From Pseudomonas sp. RSB 5.4 (GTDB taxonomy: Bacteria > Pseudomonadota > Gammaproteobacteria > Pseudomonadales > Pseudomonadaceae): a DNA stretch of 64,000 nucleotides. Below are positions 19,001 to 29,349 of this stretch, one piece after another. The position numbers and the translations under genes are program-made. Positions within the stretch are counted from its first letter, which is position 1; the number at the start of each line of letters is the position of its first letter. The notes beneath the pieces were generated by a model. That model was not told where the DNA came from, did not search any database, and saw nothing but the letters and a program-made list of their open reading frames with translations. The stretch lies in assembly GCF_037126175.1 (NCBI RefSeq), contig NZ_CP146986.1, forward strand, positions 6,179,170-6,243,169, read 5' to 3'.

Positions 19001-22000
19001 TCGATGCGCAAAGCCTGAACAACGACGGCGGCAAATTGCTCAGCAATGAAAAGCTCACCCTCGTCATCGACCGCGCCTTAAGCAACGTCAAAGGGGTGAT
19101 TGCTTCCGCCAGCCTCGACAGTCGCAGCGACAGTCTGAACAACAACAGCGGCGACATTCGCGTGCGGGGTGATGTCGATTTCAGCGTCACCGGAATGTTC
19201 GATAACCAGAATGGTGTGGTCATCGCCGACAACGGCCTGACGATCACGGCCGCCAGCCTGGATAACCGTCAGGAAGGCCTCATCGGTTCAACAAAAGCGC
19301 TGAACCTCAACGTCGACCGTATCGACAACCGCAGCGGCGAGCTGTCGAGCAAGGCTGATGTGAGCCTGATCGGCGCCTGGCTGGATAACAGCGACAGCGG
19401 CTACATGCTCGCCGGCGGCAATCTGGCGCTGACGGTTAATGAAGTCATCAACCGCAACAAGGGGCTGCTGTCCGGTGTCAGCGGCTTGACCCTGACGGGC
19501 AAGACCCTGGAAAACAGCGGACGTCTGACCAGCCAGAAAGATCTTGCGATCAACCTCTCCGGAGATCTGAACAACGCACAGGGCAGCCTCGTCAACGAAG
19601 GCGCTTTGGCGATCAGCGCGCAAAGTCTCGACAACAAGGCCGGCACGGTCTCCAGCGCTAAAGCGCTGACCATCGACACCCGTGGCGCCGTCAGTAACCA
19701 GGGCGGCAAACTGCTGACCGACACCGACCTGACGTTCAACAGCAGCGCGCTGGATAACCAGCAACAAGGCGCGATCAGTGGCAAAGGCAAACTGAGCATT
19801 ACCACCGGCGACCTCAACAACAGCCAGGCCAGCATTTACTCCGCCGATCAACTGCACATCACGGCCGGCCAGGTGACCAACATCGCCGGCAGTCTCGGCG
19901 CGGCCAATTCGCTGGCGGCCAATGTTCGTGGTCTGGATCAGCAGGGTGGCAAGCTGTTCAGCAGCAATGCTGATGTCAGCGTCGATCTGAACGGCGGCGC
20001 GTTGAACAACCAGGGCGGCGTCATCAGTGCGCCGGGTCAGTTGCTGTTGAAGAATCTGGCCGACGTGAACAACCGTGGCGGCGAGATTTCCAGCGAGCAG
20101 GCTTTCGAGCTGCTCGCCAAGTCATTGGATAACAGCAGCGGCCAACTGCTGAGCAATCAGAAACTCACCCTGCAGATCAACGACGCGCTGACCTCGATCA
20201 AAGGCAAGATCGCTGCCGCGGCGCTGCAGATTCGCGCGGCGAGTCTGGATAACAGTGGCGAAGGTGTTTTGCTCAGTGACAGCGATATCGACGTCAAGGT
20301 CGATGGCCTGCTGAACAACCAGAACAAGGGCAGCATCAAGGCCGCGCAACAGCTGAACCTCAACAGCACCGGCCTGAATAATCAGGGCGGCACACTGGTG
20401 GGTGTTGCGGGCATGGCGATCGATCTGGGCGCCACCGCACAGGATCTGAATAACCAGGACGGCCTGATCAGCAGCAAGGGTTTGCTGAGCGTCGCCCACC
20501 TGCGTGATCTCAATAACCAGAACGGCGTGATCAACAGCAAAGGCGTGTTGAGCATTGAGACGCTGCGCAACCTGAATAACCAGAAGGGCGAGATTTCCAG
20601 CGTCAACAGCTTCCGTTTGAAAGGCAACAGCCTGGACAACCGTAGCGGCAACCTGATCAGCAACGATCAACTGACCCTGACCGCTGCCGACCTGAACAAT
20701 CAGGGCGGTCTGGTCTCTGGCTGGAACGGCGTGAGCGTCACCGGCGGCACCCTCGACAACAGTCAGGAAGGCAGTGTCTCCAGCCTGCTCGGCAACACCA
20801 GCATCGACCTCAGTGGTGCGCTCACCAACCACAGCAAAGGTGGCGTGGGCGCGAAGGGCGAAGTGAGTATCAAAGCGGCCAGCCTCGATAACAGCAACGG
20901 CACGGTCAGCAGTGGCGGCAAACAGACGCTGGCCCTGACTGGCGGCACGCTCAGCAATGCTTCCGGCGGCTTGATCGAGAGCGGTGACGCGCTGGATGTC
21001 CGCGCCGCATCGCTGGACAACAGCGGCGGCAGAGTCACTGCGAAAAAAGCCCTGACCTTCACCGGCACGCACCTGAACAACAGCAATGGCAGCCTCGTTG
21101 GCGATGACAGCGTCAGCCTCGACCTGCTCGGTGCCCTGACCAACGTCAATGGTGCGCTGGGCAGCAGCGGCCCACTGCTGATCAAGCGTTCCGCCAGTGT
21201 CGACAACCGCGGCGGACAATTGATCAGCCAGACCTTGCTGAGCCTGCTCACCAGCGGTGATCTGAACAACAGCCAAAGCGGCACCGTGTCGGCCAACGGC
21301 CAACTGGATCTCACCGCTGGCGGCACTCTGCACAACGACACCGATGGCCTGATCTCCAGCCGCGATGCCGGGGTGAACCTTACCGCTGCAGCGCTGAACA
21401 ACGCCAAGGGTGCTGTGCAAAGCATGACAGCACTGACCGTGAATGCGGGCAGCGGCGCCATCGACAACCAAGGCGGCAAGATCATCGCCCAGAACGGCGA
21501 CCTGACCCTCACCGCCGCCAGCCTCAACAGCCGTGGCGGTGTGCTGTCGAGCCTCAAGGGTTTGCTGCAGACCCGCCTGACCGGCGTGTTGCGCAACGGC
21601 CAGGGCGGCAAGATCGAAGGCAGCCGCCTCGATCTGCGCGCACTCGGTGGTATCTACAGCGACGGCGGGCGCATCGCCGCCAACAGCGGCGACATTCTGC
21701 TCGATGCCGGTGGTAATGCACTCGACAACAGCAGTGGCGGCATCTATGCCCGAGGCATGGTCAAAGTCAGCGCCGGTTCGCTCAACAACAACGCCGGGCA
21801 GATCAGCGGCAATGGCATCGAGCTGGGCGTCAACGGTAACCTGACCAACCGTGGCGGCCTTGTCGAAAGTGCCAACACCCTGGCCGTGCGCGCTGCCAGC
21901 CTCGATAACCAGAGCGGCAAACTGCGCGCGCTGGGCGTCGGTGGTAAAACCGATTTCCAGATCGGCAGCCAGTTCGATAACCGCAACGGTCTGGTGGAAA

Positions 22001-25000
22001 CCGCCAACAACGACTTCAACCTTGCCACGCCGAACCTGCTCAATGCCGGCGGCTCGATCACCCATGTCGGCGTCGGCGAATTCGGCATCTCGACCGCCAA
22101 CGTCATGAACGCCGGCGGCTCGCTGGTGACCCTAGGCGGCCTGACGCTGAACGCGGACAGCTGGACCAACAGCAGTGTGATTCAGGCTGGGCGGTTGACG
22201 GTGAATGTCGGCAATTTTGTGCAGACTGCGAGCGGCCAGTTGCTTGCCTCCAATCAGTTGATTGGACGTGGCGGCAATTGGACCAACGACGGATTGATTG
22301 CCAGTAGTGGCAATTTCGATATCCAGTTGAGCGGCACTTATGGCGGCAACGGTCGGCTCAGCAGTGTAGGCAATCTTGGCCTCACCGCGTCCGGGATCGA
22401 CCTGAGCAGCGCGGCCAGTATCACCGGTGCGACGACCGCCACGATCACCAGTCGCGGCAACCTCACCAACCTGGGCCGACTGACTTCGGCAGACAGCCTG
22501 ACCGTCAATGCCGCAGCGCTGACCAACAACGGAACGCTGGGCAGCGCCGGCTATCTGCGCGTCAACACCGATTCACTGCTTAACCAGAACGGGCTGATTT
22601 TCAGTGGCGGCGACATGGCCTTGCGCGTCGGCACGCTGACCAACCGCTACGCCGACATCTATGGCATCGGCAACATCAGCATTGCCCGGGACGACAGCAA
22701 CGGCTGGAGTTCGTCGATCAACAACGTTTCAGCGACCATTGAAAGCGTGGGTGATCTGAGTCTGGCGGCGGATCACATCGAGAATCGCAAGGATGTGTTT
22801 GAAGTGGCTGCCGGGGGCGGGCTGATCTCCGGGGCGATTGGTGTTCGGTGCGAAACCTGTACTTCGTTCTCCAACATTTTTTACGAGACTCGCCTGCCGA
22901 GCCACATGGTGTGGATTGAAAAATACCACTCAACCATTGTTCAGGATTCGGCTTCCGGCACGCTGACGGCCGGGCGAAACCTTACTGGGAATGGTCGGGA
23001 GTTCATCAATAACGCCTCTGTCGTAAGCGCCGGGCGTGACATGACAATCAACGTGCAGAACTTCACGAACCAGGGAGCGACTGTCGGGGACTACACCGTC
23101 AGTCGCTGGTTCGCCGCGCCAGGTCGGCATGACGTGTTTTTCTGGAGGGACGTACTCGCCTATAACGCTGCCAATGATCCGGACTATGACTCAGGAAAAA
23201 TGGGGGTCTCGGACGGCAAAATCAAAATGATCCCGAACCTCCACACTTGGGACATGAACAACGTCGAAACGTTGACTACGGTCGGCGGGCGTCATACCGG
23301 TAGCGAGGCCGCCAACTTCTTCCTGTTTGGGTCGATCCTTCTAGACTACGACGGGAAATTGCCTTTCCCTGCACCGAGCTACGACAGCGGCGTGCGCACG
23401 GAGGCGCCGGCTGCGGTCAAGAACGCAGCGTTTTCCAAAGTCACCACTATTGAAAGCAGCCCGACGGCCAATGCCAACGCAGTCGTTCAGGCCGGCGGCA
23501 CCGTCTATATCAACGCGACCAACAAACTGGACAACGGCGTCGTTCGCAACGGTAACGCCGCTGCCGGCGGAGCGTCTCGCCTGGGCTCCACGCAACTGGC
23601 GGGTCAAGTCACCCCGACAGTCATCCGTATCAACGCCCAGCTTCCTCCAGACCTCGCCCAACAACAGGTCAACCCACTGGCCTTGCCGGGCTTCACCCTG
23701 CCGACCGGCGACAACGGTCTGTTCCGCCTCAGCCGCAAGGACGGCAGCGAGCAAACGCTCGTAGCCGGTAAAGACTGGACGATCGGCTCCATCACTGCCG
23801 CACCCTCGACACATGCGGGCGGTATGCCGGTCAGGCATGCAACAGACCTCCAGTTCGATAAAAACGATCCAGTCTCGGTGAAGAACCGTGAGCTGGCATT
23901 GGCCAGCCGTCCTTCGCTGAATCTCAATGACAAGACGGCTGTCATCAACGTCAATTCCGCTGCCGGTGACGGGCCGGTCGGTGTGCTGATGCCCGCTCGT
24001 GGCAACGTTTCTTTCGACGTTCCACGCGTGCAGGCCCTACCCGATACCAGCGTGCGCTCCAACCCGCACAAATATCTGATCGAAACCAACCCGGCGCTGA
24101 CCGACCTCAAGCAGTTCATGAGTTCGGACTATCTGCTGGGCAAGCTCGGTTATGACCCGGACACCAGCGCCAAGCGACTCGGTGACGGTCTGTTTGAACA
24201 ACGCATGGTGCAGCAGGCCGTGGTGGCCCGCACCGGCCAGCGCTTCATCGACGGACAGACCTCTGACGAAGGGATGTTCAAGTACCTGATGAACAACGCT
24301 ATCGCCAGCAAGGACCAACTCAACCTGTCGATGGGCGTTACCTTGACCGCGCAGCAAGTGGCGGCATTGACTCACGACATCGTCTGGCTCGAAGAGCACG
24401 AAGTGAACGGTGAGAAAGTGCTGGTGCCGGTGTTGTACCTGGCTCAGGCCAACAACCGTCTGGCGCCTAACGGGGCGCTGATCCAGGGTAACGATGTGAC
24501 GTTGATTGCCGGTGGCGATCTTACGAACGCGGGTACGTTGCGCGCTTCAAATAACTTGTGGGCAGAAGCCGACAACAACCTTGTCAACAGTGGACTGATC
24601 GAAGCCGGAGAGCGTTTGAGGCTCAAAGCCGGTAACGACATCATTAATAAGTCAGGAGGCATCATTTCCGGTAAGGATGTCAGTCTCACGGCCACCCATG
24701 GGGACGTAATCAACCAGCGCGATGTAACAAGTGTTGATGTCAACCGAGGTGGCAGTGTGTACCACCGTGACTATCTGGATAACGCCGCACGGATCGAAGC
24801 CGCCAACGACCTGACGATCAGCGCTGGTCGTGACATCAATAACATTGGTGGCGTACTCCAGAGTGGTCAGGACATGACGCTCGATGCCGATCGCGATGTG
24901 AACATCACCTCGGTTCAGGATCGCAGCACCAATGCGCGGGGCAGCAGCTACCTCAATCAGACGATTACCCAGCATGGGGCTGAAGTGACATCAGGGCGCG

Positions 25001-28000
25001 ATCTGTCGATCAGTGCCGATCGGGATGTGACAGTTGTGGCCAGTCGGCTGGATGCCAAGCGGGATCTGAGCTTAAACGCCGGCAATGATGTACAGATCGC
25101 ATCCGCGGCAAATGAAAGTGATTACGTGGCGCGCAGCAAGCGCACGCAGGTGGAGTCCCTCAATGTTTCCCAGCAATCAAGTGTCATCAACTCGGGGCGT
25201 GACATTGCTGTCAACGCTGGCAAAGACCTCAATCTGATTGCCAGTCGCATCAGCGCCAGCAACGAGGCGTACTTGTTCGCTGGTGATGACGTCAATATTG
25301 AGACGGCAGAAGACGTTGATTACGACTACTACTCGAAAACCAAAAAGGGCTCCTTCGGCAAGAAGAAGTCGACGATGAGTGAAAGCGAGACGGTCTTGTC
25401 CGTCAGCTCGACAGTCGAGGCGGGTACCAAGCTGGTGGTGTCGGCAGGTCAGGACATTAATCTGACCGGAGCGAAGCTCAACAGCGATGGGACTTTGCTT
25501 GCTACCGCGGGTCGCGACATCAACTTGTTGGCTGCTGAAGACTCTTATAGCCAGGCCAACGCTTCATCCAAGAAAGGCTGGAGCAAAAGCAAATCGAGCA
25601 GCAGTGAGCTGACGCAGACACGACTGAACAGCACCGAACTCAGTGCAAAGGATATCGAGCTCAAATCGGATAACAACATCACTTTGCAAGCGGCTGCCCT
25701 GCGTGCGGAAAACGAGGTGAAGCTGACAGCGGCCAATGATGTTCTGATTGGCGCCGCTCAAGAGACACAAACTTCCAGTCAGTCTAAGAGCTCCAGTAAG
25801 ACAGGGTTTTCCCTTTCGGGCGAGCTTTCGTCAACTCGCAAAACCCAGCAAGCTCAACAGACGTCAACGCAGAATATTGGTAGCGATATAAGTGCTGGCA
25901 GCATCCAGATCAAGAGTGGTCGCGATTCGGTTGTCGAGGGCAGTACGCTCGTGGCCGATAAGAACATTGGCATAGATGCCGGTCGCAATCTCGAAATTAC
26001 CAGTGCACAGAACACTTCGTCCTCAAGCTCGAAGTCCGGCAGTACGAAAACCGGGCAGATTGGTAGCTGGTGGCAACCCGCGACCGGGGTCGTCAAAACG
26101 AAAGAATCGGAGCAAAACACCTCGACGCGTCAGTCGGGCAGTCAAATTGCCTCCCTTGGCGGCAATATTTCCCTGACCGCCGGGGATCATTACACCCAGA
26201 GCGCGAGCCAGTTGGTCGCCCCTCAGGGCGATATCAACATCAAAGCCAAGCACGTTGATATCGAGGCAGGATTCGACACTCTCAACACCAACAAAACTGC
26301 GAGCACCAGCCGCACGGCAATCGGCGGCACCGTCAGCATTCCTCTGGTAGATGCCCTGCGTGGCATTCAGCAAATGGGCGAAGCAGCGCAGAAAACCAGC
26401 GATGATCGAATGGTCGCACTGGCAGCAGTGAACGCCGCCATGAGTGCCAATCAGGCGCTGGATGCCGGCCAGGTGATGACGCAGAATCCTCTGGGTGGCG
26501 TGAAAGTCAGCGTCAATCTGAGCAACAGCCAGAGCAAGATGAACAGCAGCCAGAGTGGCCGCAATGTGGTTGCCAGCGATGTTGTCGCAGGTGGCAACGT
26601 CAACATCGTTGCAACGGGAGCCGGTGCTGACAGTGACATCAATGTCGTGGGCAGCCGAATCGAAGGCGGCGGCGATGTCAGCCTGAAAGCCGACGGTGAA
26701 ATCAATCTGTTGTCCGCGCAAAACACCGCACATCAACAAAGTGCCAACAGCAACAATGGCTGGAGCGCGGGCATCGGTTTTGGCTTCGGCGAAAGTAACG
26801 GCATTACCTTCGAACTCGCTGCCAACGTCGGGCGCGGCAGCAGCGATGGCGATGACGTTACTCACACCAATACCTCGATCAAGTCTGGTCATACGCTCAA
26901 CCTGGAAAGCGGTGGCGACACCAACATCAAAGGGGCCGTTGCCACCGGTGAGACAGTCAAGGTGAAAGTCGGCGGTGACCTCAATGTCGAGAGTCAGCAG
27001 GACACCAGCACCTATACCTCCAAGCAGATGAGTGCAAACGTCGGGCTGAGTGTTTGCGTTCCACCATTCTGCTATGGCACCAGCAGTGTCAGCGGCGGCA
27101 TTGCTGCGCAGCACATGCAAAGCGATTACGCCAGCGTTTCGGAACAGTCAGGCATCAAGGCCGGTGACGGTGGCTTCCAGGTTGAGGTCAAGGGCAATAC
27201 CGATCTGGTCGGCGCGGTAATCGCCAGCACCGACAAGGCGGTCGACGACGGCAAAAACACCCTGAGCACTGGCACGCTGACGAGTTCCGATATCAAGAAC
27301 AAGGCCGAGTACGACGCCAGTAGCATCAATCTCAGTGGTGGTTATGGCGGCGATATCGGACGTGACAAAAACGGTAATGCCAGCGCCACCGCTAGCCGGG
27401 GCGGGCCGGTTGTCGCCAGTAAGAATGGCGTGAGCGCCACCACGCCTGTCGTCCTGTTCGCCAGTGATAGCTCCAGCAGTATCACGCACAGTGGGATAAG
27501 CGGTGCTGCGGTGACGATTACCAACGGCGCAAAACAGCAGGAGCTGACTGGAAAAACCGCTGAGCAAACCATCGCAGCGATAAACACGAATGTTTCAAGT
27601 GATCGCGATGGCAGCAATAAGCTGAAGCCTATCTTCAATGCAGAAGAAATCGGTGCGAACTTCGAGATCGTTGGCAAGTTTGTGCAGAACGTTTCTCAGT
27701 TCGTTGAAGACCGCGCGCGGGAGATGGATAGCAAGAAGAAGCAGGCTGATCTGGAGTTGGCGGCCTCCTCTGATCCGAAACTTTCCGAGAAAGCTCAACT
27801 GGCTCACCACGAAAACTACCTACAGCTCAAACAGCAGATCAAGGAGATTGGCGATAACTGGGGGGCCGGGGGTACTTACCGCCAAATCGCTACAGCCCTC
27901 GTCGCAGGCGTCAGCGGTAACGTAAGCGGTAGCAGTGCGCAGTTTGCCCAGAACATGGTGGTCAATTACGTACAGCAGCAAGGCTCATCGTATATCGGTG

Positions 28001-29349
28001 ACTGGGTGAAAAAGGGGCTGAAGGAAGGCAGCCCTACACACACCGCGTTGCATGCGATTCTCGGCTGCGCCGGTGCGGCGGCCAGCAACCAGTCCTGTTC
28101 GGCAGGTGCTTTGGGCGGTTCAGCAGCGAGCGTGCTGGCGGGACTGTTCGCAGACACTGATCCAAATGAAACGGCGATAGAGCGCGAAGCCAAACGCAAC
28201 ATCATCACCAGCCTGGTGACCGGCATTGCGGCCATGAGCAATCCGAATGGCGCCGCCACAGCGAACAACGCAGCTACGGCGAATATCGACAACAACTGGT
28301 TGGCGACGCAGCAATACGTCCAGGCCATGAAAGAAATTGATGCCGAACCCAATATCCTGAAAAAAATAGCGATCGCGGTGAAGTGGCAGAGCCAGTCTAC
28401 GCGGCAGGATTTGCTGACCGGCTCCGGAGCCCTCAAAGGTTTTACCGATGGGATGGCGGGTGCGGGCCTTGGGACTTTGGATAGCGCCGTCATGCTGTTG
28501 AGGGATCCTATGCAGAGTTGGGACGCCGTCGTGGAGTTCGCTGGCTCTGATGAGGCTCAGGCGCTGCTGGGTAAAGCAGTTGGCGCTGCTTTCAAATCCC
28601 AGATTGATCAGATTGGGCAGGCGCTCGCCGAAGGCGGCGATGCCAACGCGGAAAACCTCGGCCGGCAAATGGGGCAAGCCGTGGCGCTCGTTGTTCAGTT
28701 GCTGGCGGGCGGTGGGAGCAGTTCTGCAAATAGCGCGTTGACCCTTTCGCGGATGGGTATTGATGTCTCGGTCAATACCGTCAAGAAAATAGGCGCGTCG
28801 TTTGATCTCGACCTCGTCAAAAACCAGATCAATAAGTTGCAGACTGTCGTACGTGATACGGATGTGCCTGTGCTTGACTCCAAGCCTCCTGCGACGGGTG
28901 GGTTGACTGACAGCGAGGCAGGCCTCTCGACATTACCTAAAATCGGATCTCTTTTGGGGGATGCCGAACTACCACCGAAGAATGCTTCTATCGAAATGGT
29001 AAGGTCCATTAAAAGGCAGAACGAGGCTGCAAAGGCTCTGGCAAAAGCAGGGTATGATGTGGAACAACTGCCTAATGTTGCAAAGAATAAGGCGAATCCA
29101 GATCTTAAAATCAATGGAGAAGTAGCCGATGTGGCATCGCCTCAGACTGGCAGCCTCCTTTCGGTATGGAAGACGATTAATGATAAAGTTATTAAGCAGG
29201 CTAAAACTGTTGTTCTGAATCTGGCTGATTCGCCGTTAGGTTTCGATGACATACAAAAAAATATAGCGGAGTATCCAGTGAAAGATCTTAAAAAACTTTA
29301 TTTGTTGAAAGATGGCCAGTTCAGAGTAATTGAGGTGCACAAACCATGA
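16039..29349 (+). CDS. cdiA: Two-partner secretion exoprotein / CdiA-type contact-dependent inhibition toxin
   Basis: 4,436 residues. An extended signal peptide (to about WAQA, residue 49) precedes a TPS/haemagglutination domain with NPNL (116-119) and NPYGI (157-161). A long FHA-1 rod of LDN..G.L.S repeats runs to about 2250. A non-repetitive stretch (about 2250-2800, with GVRCETC) occupies the place of the receptor-binding region. FHA-2 repeats (about 2950-3750) follow, then an Ala/Gly-rich pretoxin region with IDNN (about 4082-4085) where VENN is usual. The tip (about 4315-4436) matches the CdiA_C tRNase family: E4329, PD at 4354-4355, D4364 and a Lys-rich helix form a PD-(D/E)XK-like site. 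GAGAG lies 7 nt before the ATG. The stop overlaps cdiI by 4 nt. No transporter partner is adjacent. The last 400 nt are noticeably AT-rich, as expected for an exchanged toxin tip. Confidence 0.9.
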   Translation: MDVRQYAFLARQPSAAVKTREHFWGMPKRGLAFLLANVMFWQPMWAQADGIVVANPNTSLDRAGNGVPIINIATPNGNGLSHNQFHDYNVGAQGVILNNGSTQTSNTQLAGHIIGNPNLKNSGSAQAILNEVISGNPSQLRGYTEVAGQSARVIVANPYGITCNGCGFINAPRVTLTTGKPVLDGAGRLDRFQVDQGAVAIEGAGLNANNVDRFEIITRSAKINAELQAQNLTIVAGRNDVNAQTLNATARADDGSTKPQLAIDSSALGGMYAGAIKLVGTEAGVGVKLDGKLIASGGDIQLDANGQLSLADTSATGAVNVKAASLDARGPVYAGTALNVQTQGNLTNHQTLAARDSIALSAGGQLTNAGVIEAGVNADGSRNANGDLSLNAQNLDNSGKSLVASRNLTVNTAQTLNNQSGTLSGQTTAITAGTLDNRNGGRVQSSATLNLNAAQVLNNKGVINSQARLTGNIGQLINRNGELAGQTDAVLTVTSLDNVAGVMTAGQLLDITALSAINNSNGGRIGAKQSLTLRAQQLDNSQQGQLISEGTLTTRISDRLDNQNKGLIQANAATDVQATRLDNRAGKISSLNTLTLTSANTDNRGGTIRADQAAKLLISELDNRDKGRVESKATLTFEGNTLDNRNGGLLTSTGLLGLKAKNVTNDGGRISGKGDIDASIDSLNQQGGELVAEGNLLLTGKTLQNHQDGLVGSLKTLTVNVDQIDNRGGSLSSQQDLHINGSRLDNSEGGKVLSDTTLEAKVAQIINASNGLIFSKGASTLSGTGLSNVAGRIVSQNSLGLTFDGAMDNQQGLISSEGQMILTAGSLDNRLGKLSSLEAMALTATGAVLSQGGLIVSQKGLTFKSGSLDNSDNGIISAKADSTLTTGELKNRQSGSIATDGTLLLTAGHLDNSGGTIGSQQKLQASLTSLEQDGGELFSNSDLTLDMNNGLLNNQRGNIHTPGQLLLKNLKDVDNSAGEISAAKAWSLDAQSLNNDGGKLLSNEKLTLVIDRALSNVKGVIASASLDSRSDSLNNNSGDIRVRGDVDFSVTGMFDNQNGVVIADNGLTITAASLDNRQEGLIGSTKALNLNVDRIDNRSGELSSKADVSLIGAWLDNSDSGYMLAGGNLALTVNEVINRNKGLLSGVSGLTLTGKTLENSGRLTSQKDLAINLSGDLNNAQGSLVNEGALAISAQSLDNKAGTVSSAKALTIDTRGAVSNQGGKLLTDTDLTFNSSALDNQQQGAISGKGKLSITTGDLNNSQASIYSADQLHITAGQVTNIAGSLGAANSLAANVRGLDQQGGKLFSSNADVSVDLNGGALNNQGGVISAPGQLLLKNLADVNNRGGEISSEQAFELLAKSLDNSSGQLLSNQKLTLQINDALTSIKGKIAAAALQIRAASLDNSGEGVLLSDSDIDVKVDGLLNNQNKGSIKAAQQLNLNSTGLNNQGGTLVGVAGMAIDLGATAQDLNNQDGLISSKGLLSVAHLRDLNNQNGVINSKGVLSIETLRNLNNQKGEISSVNSFRLKGNSLDNRSGNLISNDQLTLTAADLNNQGGLVSGWNGVSVTGGTLDNSQEGSVSSLLGNTSIDLSGALTNHSKGGVGAKGEVSIKAASLDNSNGTVSSGGKQTLALTGGTLSNASGGLIESGDALDVRAASLDNSGGRVTAKKALTFTGTHLNNSNGSLVGDDSVSLDLLGALTNVNGALGSSGPLLIKRSASVDNRGGQLISQTLLSLLTSGDLNNSQSGTVSANGQLDLTAGGTLHNDTDGLISSRDAGVNLTAAALNNAKGAVQSMTALTVNAGSGAIDNQGGKIIAQNGDLTLTAASLNSRGGVLSSLKGLLQTRLTGVLRNGQGGKIEGSRLDLRALGGIYSDGGRIAANSGDILLDAGGNALDNSSGGIYARGMVKVSAGSLNNNAGQISGNGIELGVNGNLTNRGGLVESANTLAVRAASLDNQSGKLRALGVGGKTDFQIGSQFDNRNGLVETANNDFNLATPNLLNAGGSITHVGVGEFGISTANVMNAGGSLVTLGGLTLNADSWTNSSVIQAGRLTVNVGNFVQTASGQLLASNQLIGRGGNWTNDGLIASSGNFDIQLSGTYGGNGRLSSVGNLGLTASGIDLSSAASITGATTATITSRGNLTNLGRLTSADSLTVNAAALTNNGTLGSAGYLRVNTDSLLNQNGLIFSGGDMALRVGTLTNRYADIYGIGNISIARDDSNGWSSSINNVSATIESVGDLSLAADHIENRKDVFEVAAGGGLISGAIGVRCETCTSFSNIFYETRLPSHMVWIEKYHSTIVQDSASGTLTAGRNLTGNGREFINNASVVSAGRDMTINVQNFTNQGATVGDYTVSRWFAAPGRHDVFFWRDVLAYNAANDPDYDSGKMGVSDGKIKMIPNLHTWDMNNVETLTTVGGRHTGSEAANFFLFGSILLDYDGKLPFPAPSYDSGVRTEAPAAVKNAAFSKVTTIESSPTANANAVVQAGGTVYINATNKLDNGVVRNGNAAAGGASRLGSTQLAGQVTPTVIRINAQLPPDLAQQQVNPLALPGFTLPTGDNGLFRLSRKDGSEQTLVAGKDWTIGSITAAPSTHAGGMPVRHATDLQFDKNDPVSVKNRELALASRPSLNLNDKTAVINVNSAAGDGPVGVLMPARGNVSFDVPRVQALPDTSVRSNPHKYLIETNPALTDLKQFMSSDYLLGKLGYDPDTSAKRLGDGLFEQRMVQQAVVARTGQRFIDGQTSDEGMFKYLMNNAIASKDQLNLSMGVTLTAQQVAALTHDIVWLEEHEVNGEKVLVPVLYLAQANNRLAPNGALIQGNDVTLIAGGDLTNAGTLRASNNLWAEADNNLVNSGLIEAGERLRLKAGNDIINKSGGIISGKDVSLTATHGDVINQRDVTSVDVNRGGSVYHRDYLDNAARIEAANDLTISAGRDINNIGGVLQSGQDMTLDADRDVNITSVQDRSTNARGSSYLNQTITQHGAEVTSGRDLSISADRDVTVVASRLDAKRDLSLNAGNDVQIASAANESDYVARSKRTQVESLNVSQQSSVINSGRDIAVNAGKDLNLIASRISASNEAYLFAGDDVNIETAEDVDYDYYSKTKKGSFGKKKSTMSESETVLSVSSTVEAGTKLVVSAGQDINLTGAKLNSDGTLLATAGRDINLLAAEDSYSQANASSKKGWSKSKSSSSELTQTRLNSTELSAKDIELKSDNNITLQAAALRAENEVKLTAANDVLIGAAQETQTSSQSKSSSKTGFSLSGELSSTRKTQQAQQTSTQNIGSDISAGSIQIKSGRDSVVEGSTLVADKNIGIDAGRNLEITSAQNTSSSSSKSGSTKTGQIGSWWQPATGVVKTKESEQNTSTRQSGSQIASLGGNISLTAGDHYTQSASQLVAPQGDINIKAKHVDIEAGFDTLNTNKTASTSRTAIGGTVSIPLVDALRGIQQMGEAAQKTSDDRMVALAAVNAAMSANQALDAGQVMTQNPLGGVKVSVNLSNSQSKMNSSQSGRNVVASDVVAGGNVNIVATGAGADSDINVVGSRIEGGGDVSLKADGEINLLSAQNTAHQQSANSNNGWSAGIGFGFGESNGITFELAANVGRGSSDGDDVTHTNTSIKSGHTLNLESGGDTNIKGAVATGETVKVKVGGDLNVESQQDTSTYTSKQMSANVGLSVCVPPFCYGTSSVSGGIAAQHMQSDYASVSEQSGIKAGDGGFQVEVKGNTDLVGAVIASTDKAVDDGKNTLSTGTLTSSDIKNKAEYDASSINLSGGYGGDIGRDKNGNASATASRGGPVVASKNGVSATTPVVLFASDSSSSITHSGISGAAVTITNGAKQQELTGKTAEQTIAAINTNVSSDRDGSNKLKPIFNAEEIGANFEIVGKFVQNVSQFVEDRAREMDSKKKQADLELAASSDPKLSEKAQLAHHENYLQLKQQIKEIGDNWGAGGTYRQIATALVAGVSGNVSGSSAQFAQNMVVNYVQQQGSSYIGDWVKKGLKEGSPTHTALHAILGCAGAAASNQSCSAGALGGSAASVLAGLFADTDPNETAIEREAKRNIITSLVTGIAAMSNPNGAATANNAATANIDNNWLATQQYVQAMKEIDAEPNILKKIAIAVKWQSQSTRQDLLTGSGALKGFTDGMAGAGLGTLDSAVMLLRDPMQSWDAVVEFAGSDEAQALLGKAVGAAFKSQIDQIGQALAEGGDANAENLGRQMGQAVALVVQLLAGGGSSSANSALTLSRMGIDVSVNTVKKIGASFDLDLVKNQINKLQTVVRDTDVPVLDSKPPATGGLTDSEAGLSTLPKIGSLLGDAELPPKNASIEMVRSIKRQNEAAKALAKAGYDVEQLPNVAKNKANPDLKINGEVADVASPQTGSLLSVWKTINDKVIKQAKTVVLNLADSPLGFDDIQKNIAEYPVKDLKKLYLLKDGQFRVIEVHKP

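Noticed and set aside
16486..19011. 841-codon minus-strand frame inside the exoprotein gene
   Set aside because: Long antisense frames arise from the repetitive GC-rich FHA repeats; no ribosome-binding site, and the translation merely mirrors the repeats. The same applies to the frames at 20122-22065 and 26023-27120.
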